Shown here in pieces: positions 23,418 through 33,037 of a stretch of 64,000 nt of DNA. This DNA comes from Triangularia verruculosa (lineage: Eukaryota > Ascomycota > Sordariomycetes > Sordariales > Podosporaceae). The notes under the pieces are model-generated. The model was not told the origin of the DNA and made no database searches. It worked only from the letters and a program-made list of their open reading frames with translations. The translations under genes were made by a program, and so were the position numbers. The stretch is from positions 248,001 to 312,000 of the forward strand of contig MU863882.1 of NCBI GenBank assembly GCA_033296885.1. Direction: 5' to 3'. The stretch's first letter is position 1. Each line of letters begins with the position of its first letter.

Positions 23418-24782
23418 TCAATCCTGGTTAATCCGACTCCCATCCACATTACTCGTATACTTCTTCCCCCCCTCCTTCTTATCCACCTTCCACGTCTCCG
23501 CCAGCCCAAAGCTCACATCACTCTCCCCATACAACCCCCTCTCCCTCCTCAACCTCAAAATCTCCTCCCTCATCCTCCTCGCCACCTCAATCCTAATCTC
23601 CGTCGCCTCCTTCCCACATCTCAGCTCCTCACTCATCAGCTCCCCTACCTGGGTTTCTACCGGTTGTACCTCCTCTGCTTGCTCAACAACCACCGGCGTC
23701 TTCCACAGCCAACCAACAGTTTTCGTCTTTTGCTGCCTGGCGTTTTCCCTGCGTACGAGGTCGTCCCACTTGGATTTCAGGTCCCCAAACGTTTCCTCGT
23801 AGCTGAGGACCGGGCCGAAAGTGACGCTGATGGTTTTCCCGATTCGGGGGAGGAATTTGGGGAAGCCGCGGTCTTCGGCCATGCACTTTTGGGTTCCGTC
23901 GATGAACATGGGGACGATGTCTGGTTTTGGCTCCGATTCGAGGATGAGTCTGGCTATGCCCCATTTGAAGTAGCGGAGGTCGACGTCCGGGTGCTGGTGG
24001 ACGAGGCCCTCGGGAAAGACGTGGACCCAGCTGTACCGGCGGTAGTAGGGGTGGGTTAGAGGAGACAGGATGGAGTCGGTGCCGGTGGTGGAATAGTGTG
24101 TTTCTGATGGCGCGGGGGCTGGGTTGGAGAGGAGACGGATGGCTTGCGTCATGCAGGGCTGGAAGAGCCCGCCGTAGATGGAGTGCTTGGATCGGTGGCA
24201 GGGGAGGACTTGGCCGTGGGTGAAGAAGGAGGCGAAGACTCTAGATGGTGGTTAGTATGAGATGTAAGGGACGATGTGAGGGGATACAGACGGGTTCTTG
24301 AAGCAGATATCATGCGCGCCTAATGTCCACCGAAGATTGTTGGGGTTGAAGGCGTAAGATAATGGGAGTAAACCCCAGACCATAGGGTCATCAAGTCTGG
24401 ATACATCATGAGTCTCAGGCTCATCCTACTTATGGTAGTCTCACTCACACGCTGACATGGTTTGAAACTATGAACCATACAAGTCAGCGGACTTTGTTTT
24501 TATGATATGAAGATATATTAATAAGGCTAGGTGAGAAATACCAGTAAGCAACCCCCTTTCCCTCTTCTCTGGGTCCGCCCGGCTGTCCAACAGCTCCCTG
24601 AACTGTGCCAGCCCGTGCGCCTCCACCCTGTTGAACCCGTGCAGGAAGCAGCGCGATATAAGACCCGTCAGTCCCATAATCATCGACGACTTTACGCGCA
24701 TCGACAGGCTCGGCATCTGCACTGCCGTCGGCGGCCGCGACGGCGACATTTCGCGGAGTTCTGACGACTGTTGTTCTGACAT
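23418..24782 (-). CDS. TAZ1: Tafazzin-type cardiolipin transacylase
   Basis: Four exons, 24782-24542, 24467-24449, 24396-24292 and 24240-23418, total 1188 bases or 395 aa. Exon 2 is a 19-base microexon that supplies most of the NHVSVLDD stretch, so the catalytic HX4D motif (H-VSVL-D) is assembled from exons 2 and 3. Phases 1, 2, 2 are all consistent, and donors are GTATTT, GTGAGT and GTCTGT. Other family marks are the substrate-binding FPEG motif in WVHVFPEGLVHQ and the downstream IVPMFIDGTQKCM. Tafazzin is a mitochondrial PlsC-type acyltransferase that remodels cardiolipin acyl chains. The C-terminal part (about residue 290 on) is charged and less conserved. It is head-to-head with the NOSIP-like gene. 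Confidence 0.92.
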
Positions 24783-25419
24783 TTGAGTCGGAATATATAT
24801 GAGATTCACTGTCGTCTTACCAAAGCACGGTGTTAATCCTGTATACGGGTGAAGTGAGTTTATAAGTGCTGAGTTGAGAAAGAGACGAAAACGGCCGGAT
24901 TGCCCGATGTAACTCTGTGACGGTTAAAACAGGAACGAAGTAGATTTTTGTTGAGGCCGAAAAAGTGAAACGAGTTTTTTATTCCATTGCCGAGGAGCAC
25001 TGGTGAAATAGAGAGGGAGAGCAAGATATATGGAGTGAGCTCCCGACGGTAGGTGCTGTTGGTCGATGGGAGTGCGAGACGGGCAAAAGCAAGAAACGAA
25101 ACGGCCAAAAGCTTCGAGTTTCTTCAACAGCAGCTTTATCGGTCGCGCCCACCACAGGACGAAGGCCCACACCCTCTTCTTCAAGCGGTCGGAAAGATGG
25201 AGACAATGGTTCAAGAAAATCGCGGCCCGCCTCAAAAAGAAAACGCGACCCACGCCGATTTTAGCATGTGCCCTGTTCGCCCCCGGTAAAAGACAGGGGT
25301 TGTTGCCAAGCTTCCCCAGGATCGAAACGGGCCCACATTTACTTTGACAGCAGCTCAATCGCAGCTTCCGAGTCCTCTAAACATCAAGATATCTCCAAGA
25401 GACATCGATAAGCGCAACC
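24783..25419. promoter_or_regulatory. Bidirectional promoter, tafazzin / NOSIP-like
   Basis: 637 bases between two divergent ATGs (24782 minus, 25420 plus). No open frame here looks coding. Both genes must take their promoters from this segment. Confidence 0.55.
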
Positions 25420-26638
25420 ATGGCACACAGTAAGTCCTCCAACTATTCAGACAGTGATTGATATAATCTAACCCTCCAGGTAAAAGAAACACCACACGTC
25501 CGATCTTTACGTCCCACGAGCGGGCCATGGCTCGCGCAGCCTGGGGCGATTCTACCGCTCGCCTCGGCCGCGATTCCTTCCTCCCCTTTGCCTCCTGCTG
25601 GCTATGCCTAGAACCAGCCATCGACCCAGTCGCCTGCACGAACGGCGATCTCTTCTGCCGCGAATGCGCCCTGAGCAACATCCTCGCCCAAAAGAAAGAG
25701 ATCAAGCGCGCCGAGAAGGCCCGGGAACAGGAAGATCGGGAGGCTCTAGAGGAGCAAGCGCGCGCTGATGCCGAGGCTCAGGAGAGGGCCATCAGGGAGT
25801 TCGAGTTGACACAGGCTGGTCTGAGTCTCAAGCCTGCTGTTCGGGATAATGGGAGAAAGTCGTCGACCTCAACCTCCACGCTAGTCGAGAAGCCACCACC
25901 TGAAGCAGCAACACCCTTAGACTCGAACGGGACCCCTGGTACCAGCGCGAAGACGGGCGAAAAGCGAAAGTTTGCCCTTGACGAGGACGAACTAGCGCGT
26001 ATTGCCTCTGAGGAAAGAGCTAAAGCCAGGAAGGCGATCGACAGTGAAAAGGTACACACATACCACAAAACCTACATCGCAGCAGCAAACTAACATCAAA
26101 CCAGGCCTCAAAGCCAGCACTACCCTCCTTCTGGTCCCCGTTCGTAACCCCGGGCTCCAACAAGAGCAACACCCTCCACGAAGTCAAGAAGAAGACCAAG
26201 ACCCAACCAACATGTCCCTCCAGCTCAAACGACAACCCGCATTACTACTCCCTTCATTCTCTGGTCACAGTCCACTTCACCGAAGAAATCGAGGCCTCGA
26301 CCAAAAGGACAACAAGGATATGCCCCGCCTGTAAAAAGGGCCTGACTAACTCTTCCAGGGCTACACTGGCAAAGCCATGCGGCCACGTTCTCTGCAAGAG
26401 CTGTGTCGATCAGTTCATGAAGCCTTCTTCCAAGTCATCATCATCAGAACCAGTCTTGTGCTACGTCTGTGAGGCTAACCTGACAGATTCCTCCGCCAAA
26501 CCCAGCAAGAAGGAGAAGGAAGGCAAAGAGAAGGAAAAGATACTTCCCGGCCTCGTCGAGTTGCGTAGAGAAGGCACTGGCTTTTCTGCTGGCGGAGCAA
26601 ACACTGTCAAGAAAGACACTGTAACATTCACTGTATAG
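25420..26638 (+). CDS. NOSIP-type U-box/RING protein
   Basis: Three exons, 25420-25429, 25480-26051 and 26105-26638, encode 371 aa. Exon 1 is only 10 bases (ATGGCACACA) before GTAAGT; joining restores the family start MAHSKRNTTRPIFTSHERA. Residues about 42-85 hold the first, incomplete U-box (CWLCLEPAIDPVACTNGDLFC, RECALSNIL) and a charged coiled coil follows. A second zinc-binding half is in the last exon (CPACKKGL, KPCGHVLCKSCV, CYVC). The split U-box with an intervening helix is characteristic of NOSIP, a ubiquitin ligase that is also found in spliceosomes in animals and fission yeast. Fungi use it without a nitric oxide synthase partner, so a spliceosomal role is the better guess. It converges with the carrier gene 77 bases downstream. 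Confidence 0.9.
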
Positions 26639-26715
26639 ACCATTTTATTCCCGAAAACCGCTAGAATACCCCGAGACATGCTTCTATATTATCTAACTGC
26701 ATTTCATAATCGAGA

Positions 26716-27902
26716 TCAACTCTGCATCATCGACGCCCCGATTCTCCCGCCTTTTACCAAGTCGGCCAACACTCCCCTGCCAACAAGCTGCCACCCACCT
26801 TTCTCGTTTCTCTTCCTCATATTTTCCACCAGCTTCCTCCTCAAACCTGGCCATTGTACGAGGAATCCCGCTACAATCCAATACAGCTTGATGATAACCC
26901 CATGTACCACATCCTTCGTCAACATTGTCGTGCCATGATTGAAGAACCCCTTCAGCAACTCCCCGCCAATCCCATCATAGAGCGCACCAACACCCTCCTC
27001 TCTCCGTATCCTCGCCACCGTGGTGAATATCCCACCCTTCTTTTCCTTCCCACCCTCGCCCTTACTGCTCTTGTGTCCCATCTGCAACCTCGCTTTCCCA
27101 ATCTGGAAGGGGTACGTCACCGCCGTAGCACCGACTTTACTCATCGCCGCCAGCAAGAAGGTGATTCCACTTCCTGGATCGTCCCACTTCTTGCGGTCAA
27201 CGAGCAACCTTTTGAGAATCGCCTGAAGGAAGAATGTGAGGGATGGGTTGAGCGTCAAGACCAGGGAGGCCGAGTATCCTGCCCATAACCCAAGCACACC
27301 ACCCTTCTCGGCCTGGATCTCCCTGAGCACCTCCCAAAATCCCTTCTGGTGCGGTTTTCGCGCGGGTGAAGACGAGGGGGAGTGGTCCAGCAGCGAGGCG
27401 GTCTGTCGGCGTGTCACGACGTTGCTGACTGGCGTGGTGAAGAGCTTTGCGCAGGCGCCTGCTGCGGCGCCGACGGCGAGTTCTTCTATCACGCGAAGGT
27501 ATGGCAGATCGGGGTGTCGGCCGACGAGTCTTCTTGCTCGGAACCACTGTTTTCCAGCACGTTAACATCCCTTCTACTGTTATCAGCCATGGGTTGTCGA
27601 CGTACCGTGTAAAACAGAAAGAAAAGGAACGAATCCGCTGCCGACTTTAGAACATCAGCACCCAGCCCAGCGAAAAATGCGTGCAGCCCTCCCTCCTTGT
27701 CGTAGATCTTGGCAAAGGCGTCAAAGATGGATCGGTAGCTTTCTTCTTCGGATATGGAATCATCGAGCCGGAGCTGGCGCTGGACTTTCAACCGGGTGTT
27801 GACTAGATCGAGGGGGTAGGTCAGGAGGGTGGAGATCACGGTGCCGGCTGCGCCTGAGGAGGCGTGGCCGAGGGAGGGGAGGAGTTTGGATGCTCGTGGC
27901 AT
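26716..27902 (-). CDS. ANT1: Peroxisomal-type adenine nucleotide carrier (SLC25 family)
   Basis: Two exons, 27902-27606 and 27546-26716, with a 59-base intron (GTACGT donor, aaaacAG acceptor), encode 375 aa. ATG 27902 is used; the frame extends only to a TTG upstream. Three mitochondrial-carrier repeats are visible through their signature lines: YPLDLVNTRLKVQ near residue 31, TTPVSNVVTRRQ near 135 and TYPFQIGKARLQ near 250. Sequence order and the start PRASKLLPSLGHASSGAAG resemble fungal Ant1-type carriers that import ATP into peroxisomes in exchange for AMP, needed to activate fatty acids. The second repeat lacks the usual acidic residue in PX[D/E]XX[K/R], which is common in this subgroup. 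A mitochondrial location cannot be excluded. Confidence 0.87.
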
Positions 27903-30745
27903 TTTGGATATCAAAGCAATCAGGAGAATTGAGGATCTAACAGGAGAGGAAACAAAAAGGTCGAAGGAGAATTAGTATTAGGGAAACAGCGACAAATCGG
28001 TGGTCATGCAACTCATATATCAACCAAACTATCGTAAACACAAACAACCTCGGCTGTATGCCTTGTCTTGTCCGCTGCGTCGCAATCCAAAGAGAGAGAT
28101 GAACGTATCGGCATTGTTCTGTGGGGGGGCTTCGGTGTTGAACAAACGACGTCATCCCGCTTCTTTAGCGTTGCTGACACCACCTTACCCCTGGTCTACC
28201 CCGATTGTGGGGTGCATGAACTGGAGTGACCACCGCCTTTTCAGACATCCAATCGCGGATTTCACATGTGAGAAATGTATGAAAATGCATGTTTAGTAGG
28301 AGTAAAAGGTTAAAGAGTTTCAGGAGCTGGGATGAAGTTTAGGATGCGATTTTGCTCCGAAATCCGTCTCTCACAAGCCCACTGTTTAGCTTGATGGAAC
28401 CCCCGTTGATCATAACAGACACGTTAATCACCTTGAGCAATTCAGACCTCGGGTTGGTTATCTGAGAGGAGTATCAGAACTGGTTATTCCCTTTCACTCT
28501 CGGATCTCTAAGCAGCGTCACCCTGATCGATCACGCAGGAAACTAAACAATAGGGCTGCAACGAGGGAGCGATTGTAACTGGTCCGTAGCTGCCCTTGTC
28601 AAAAACAAACTCAGGAGAGTCTAAAGATGAAGGTCCCAAAGAATCTCCACCAGACACCCACCACCGCTTTGTTTCGCACATGCTCGAGCTCACCATTGGG
28701 CTCATCCACACTACAGCAACGCCCTAGACCACCGCCTCCGCAATAACCCGAAATATCACCAACCTAGAGTCACTCTCTTCAAAGAAAGGGACTGTTAGTG
28801 GACATCTTGAGTCATTACTGACGGGACTAGCCCCATCTATCGCAAATCGGGAAGCGTACATGGCATTCCAGCTCGACCTCCAAGACGAGAAAACCCGCCA
28901 AGTTACGAGCGAGCATGAACTCGGCCGCTCACAGGCGCTGCTCTCTTTCAATCTCTTAAGTATCATCCCCTAAGAACTCTGCTCGCTGGATTCGGGATAC
29001 CATTGCACAAAGACCATGTTTGTGGTACCATCGTGGCAAATAGGATCAACCATCCCTGATGTTGCAGCTGTGACCCGAAGCAGGATATCTATCACCTTCT
29101 CTCCCAAGTCTGGATCCCCAATGGTGAGCTTGCTTTCGCGAATGTCAAAGAGAGCTCTTACATCCCACAGCGAGGGTGATCCAAGAAGCAGCTTGCATGT
29201 ACAATGCAAAATCCGCACAAGATCGGGAGCTTTGAGAAATTCCGGTCTCGACGCTTTCCTGGCCTTTTATAGATAGGGTGGCCAACGGCTTGATGTTGGT
29301 ATCCGCGCCTGCTCGCGCCGGGGCTGTCCGTTTGTGAACAGTTCCCGAGTGAGGACTGGTCAAGGGCTGGGGTTAATTCTGTTGTTTTGAACTGCCCAGC
29401 GTCGCAACATTGAAAGAGCACTGGGTTGAAGATATGATGACGGGGTGGCAGATCTCGAGAAGTAGTCGATACCAGTGGAGCATGGATCTTGAGTCTGTGC
29501 ATATTCTCGCTGGTGAGGTGGTAAGGATGGACTGTGGTCCCGTGTCATGACGAGATAGGTGTCGTGGTGTGGTGGATGAGTGGTAATATTATGCTTGATA
29601 TGGAGGTAAGGTACGCTGCCTTACCAAAGATGGGCGTCCTGAGGGAGACTACCTGAGAGCTATCCTAGAAAGACACAATTAGCTGGGTTCTAGTCAGAGT
29701 TTTTCTACCAAGAGTCATCAGAGTCGATACCTTCGTCTGTCCATGAGGTTTAGTGAGACCTCCAGGGTCGAGAAGACAATTTCAGTACTTTGAATGAAGA
29801 AATATATAGGTCTGAGGCATATAAGAACGAGGAAAGCTCCTAATGATCAGGGACTCGAATACCTAATAAATTACCTTTGAAGACGTAGGTTGAAAGAAAA
29901 TGACAATAGTTGATTGATGCACAATATAACAACACTAACAGACTAACTAAAGACTACTACGGTCGATCTGGCCTAAGACTCTGAACCCCTTCTAATTCCC
30001 TTTTGGTATAAAGACATCATGGCCTGTATTTTGACAGATTCTGGATAGATCTCGTCCAGTCCTATATCAGCTCCTCGTCTCCCAGGCTCTGCAGTCAATT
30101 CTCACCAACACCCATCTATCCTAGGTATCCAATAGCATTATATGCACTATCCATCAAATCCCACCACTGAAAACCGCTCCTCTCACCTTCCCAAGCCCAA
30201 AGTCAAGAAACACCAAAACCACTAAACCGTCCCTTGCGAGACGCCTCAGAAAGCCCTTTCCCTTCAAAGCAACCCCTCTTTTTGTCCTGCCCAATGGGCA
30301 GACCTCACCAATTCCCCGCAGCCTAGCAACGAAACGAATCTTTTCCATGCCTCTCAGGCTCTCTCTCTCAGGCTTTTCTTTTGCTCGGGCACACTGACAT
30401 ACTGACAGTGAACTAGCACAGGATGCACACACACACACGAAGCAGCAAGATGATTAGCCACCTCACTGCCACCCACCTTGGGGTACCACCATGAATATGA
30501 CGAGGTGCCCAAAGCCACCGACAAGCAGTCTCCTAGGCCGAAAGTAGTCTGGTAAGAACCAGGAACAGCATTACCCAAATCATCCTCTGTGCTTCATTCC
30601 TGCCTTCTGCCCCCCAACCCGGACCGCTCATCCACTGCGGAGCGCTTGCTGGCGCCGAACCCATCCTCCCCTTCCCCCTCCCACCTCCCTCATAACCGCC
30701 CCAGCCGCGCGCGCGAGCGAGCCCAACACCCCTTAGACAAACGCA

Positions 30746-30868
30746 ATGTCCGACAAAGACAGGATTGCACAGCTCCTTCGTGAGCTGGAGGAAGCTCCTC
30801 TAGGTGGCATAACGGCAGCAACCGGCAGCAACACGAGTGAGAGTGTGAAAGTCAAACTCCCCAGGTAG
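30746..30868 (+). CDS. Possible small protein or first exon, 40 aa
   Basis: ATG at 30746 in strong context (acgcaATGTC) starts MSDKDRIAQLLRELEEA, a clearly helical, coding-like N-terminus, followed by GGITAATGSNTSE and a TAG at 30866. The start resembles the N-termini of lineage-expanded fungal proteins that begin with a coiled coil. Just before the stop, AG|GTAGAC could serve as a donor, so this could be exon 1 of a longer or decayed gene. I found no matching downstream exon. Real coding status is uncertain. Confidence 0.3.
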   Translation: MSDKDRIAQLLRELEEAPLGGITAATGSNTSESVKVKLPR

Positions 30869-31725
30869 ACAGGGGGCTGGCGGCGCGAGCGAACAGGTCC
30901 ATCGCCCGTCGGGTCGATAGGGGCCAGGACGAACAGTAAGGGTCGAATCCCCACATGACCTCGGGATCTTGAAGAGTACCCGAACCAGATCTATCGTGTC
31001 CCACAATATCCTCTCGCTCGCAGAGTTTGCCTTTTCCTCGTTTGAACTTCGTCGGCGGCCCTCCATGTCCAACGATCGGGTATTGCTCTGTGTATAAGAG
31101 GGCGAGGGGATCCTTCTTGGTTGAGCTGCTTGACTGTTGGCTGCGCGCCTTGGGGGCGGCCCTTCTACCTCTGTTCTTCTAGATGAAGGCATGATGGCGT
31201 AGAAAAGGCCTGAGCTGTCTGAGTGAAAAAGCGACGTCAACGGCGCTTGTGAGTGTAGGTTGGGAAGTAGAGCGAGAAGGTGGGGAATGTAAGGTAGGGT
31301 AATAGAAAGTATTAACGGCGAGTTGGTGAAAGCGGATACAGAATCACTCGTAATAAGCTGTCGTAGGCTTGGAAGAATTGAAAGGAGGGTTTAGTTAAGG
31401 GAGACGATAATAATATATACTCGTTGGGGGAGCCCGCTTCGGCTACACCACCTACCTTATCGTAGGTAGATAGCGATTGCGGACTATCTGTCAAGACGAC
31501 TGTGCGGGCAAGTCTTAAGAAGAAACCTCGTCGCTAGTCCGTCATATCATTAACCCCCTTTGACATTCGTGTACATGACCTTGACGGCAGAAAGATAGTT
31601 TCAGAGTAAATCCAACTTCAAGAAAAAATATCTATAAATTATAATAAGTGGACAAAACTCACCGGTCTGTGAGTCCTCTCCTAAACACTGCTAAGGTCTC
31701 TCGGTATAATAGATAGACATCTACA

Positions 31726-31763
<38 letters not shown>
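31726..31763. repeat. Perfect T19A19 palindrome
   Basis: Nineteen T are followed directly by nineteen A, giving a perfect 38-base inverted repeat with no spacer. Flanks (ctaca and cattcc) do not continue the symmetry. This could be two poly-A tails joined head-on, or a slippage product. Confidence 0.85.
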
Positions 31764-32238
31764 CATTCCAGGACTCATCGACAACAAGACCAGACCTGGA
31801 ATTATAATTAAAGTCTAACTCTGTGGGACGAAGTGGTCACGTAGGTCAGGAAGAAGTGGGAAATCGGTAGTGGATCAATTCTGGGTTCTGAACTACTGGG
31901 CTAAGGCCGGCTAGGTAATATACACGTGGTGGTTGACTGGTCATGACTCTGAGCCTGGGCAAACTGGCCAAACCTGAGATGACTACTGAACCAAATCGGA
32001 GATGACCTGGCCAGGTCATACAGGCAACAAACTCCGTCGCAGATGGGAGCCAGAGCTGAGCCACTTAACATCCAAAACTTAGATTCGAGGCTGGAAAAGC
32101 CATCACTCAGACAACCAATCACCACAACCCAAAAGCCAGTCACTCAAGGCCATCACATCAATAACGAAGCCAACATCCCCAAAAAATCATGACCTATATG
32201 TTCCTCTCAAAGAGGCAAAGAGCAAAAGAATAACATCA

Positions 32239-32368
32239 TGGACGAGCTGGGAATCGAACCCAGGACCTTTCGCATATCCGTTTGAACTCCACATCCTCTT
32301 ATCAGAAGAAGCTTCATTTTCTTTTTCAATATGCTAAGCGAACGCTCTACCAACTGAGCCACACGCCC
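32239..32368 (-). tRNA. tRNA-Ala (AGC) with a 57-base intron
   Basis: Read on the minus strand from 32368, the mature sequence folds as a cloverleaf. The acceptor strand GGGCGTG pairs with CTCGTCC (one T-T mismatch at position 6-67). The D arm is GCTC/GAGC around AGTTGGTA. The anticodon stem TTCGC/GCGAA carries loop TTAGCAT, so the anticodon is AGC. The T arm is CTGGG-TTCGATT-CCCAG, and the discriminator is A. The G3-U70 wobble pair, the main alanine identity element, is present. An intron at 32331-32275 sits at the standard place, after position 37. The T run expected for pol III termination was not checked in detail. Confidence 0.92.
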
Positions 32369-33037
32369 CTGTCGAATTTTCATGTCTGCCCTCCCCAGTC
32401 TTCCCCCATTTTACCAACCCTCTCCTCCCCTTCCCCCCTCTCTTTTCCCCTAACCACAACCCTCTACCTAAACCCCTACCCACAACCCCATCACGCTCAT
32501 CACCCACCACACATCGCACTTTCAAATTCACACTCAACAAACTCAAATTCTAAAGCCCTTGCTAACCTAGCAGCCTTAGTATACAATTCCTCTCCCTCTA
32601 CTAAAGCAAATAATAATAACATCCCCCCCCCCCCTCAAAAAACTTCAATCCCCCTTTATCCTCATCTTCATAATCCAGCACACGCACTTATCAAAGCCAA
32701 GCACATCAATCCCCATCACAATCCAGTTGCCACCGCACACACACACACAAAATGGAATTCAGAAAGAAAAAAAACACCAGATCAACGCCCATCTCCCTCC
32801 CCCTAAGGTATTGGTTCTCGAAACACAAGGTATCCATTTCCCTATTCCCCTAAGCAGGAAATTAAACTCCAAAGATAACGCCTGCCCCTCCAAAATAATA
32901 ACGGTAAGCCATATCGAGCGAGATAATGAAATGTGAAGACGCCAAGATGAAGAAGGGGGTATATAAACGTCGAAAACCTTGACTTCTTCGTCAAGGTACA
33001 AAACACCAAAAGATGCTATCGTCTAGGCCAATTTAAC
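32369..33037. other. Intergenic region upstream of tRNA-Ala
   Basis: 669 bases, C/A-rich on the plus strand, with a C-run near 32622 and a short CA repeat near 32738. It should contain the 3' UTR of the Sgf73 gene. No gene seen. Confidence 0.5.

Larger units (their letters stand above)
27903..32238. other. 4.3-kb gene-poor, partly AT-rich region
   Basis: Between the carrier gene and the tRNA I can support no intact protein gene. Segments at 28.4-29.5 kb have medium-length open frames without recognisable domains and could be a decayed gene. The stretch 29.6-30.1 kb is AT-rich. A short ATG-started frame at 30746 and a T19A19 palindrome at 31726-31763 are listed separately. The general look (low GC patches, broken frames) would fit old repeat-induced mutation, but this was not measured. 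Confidence 0.45.
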
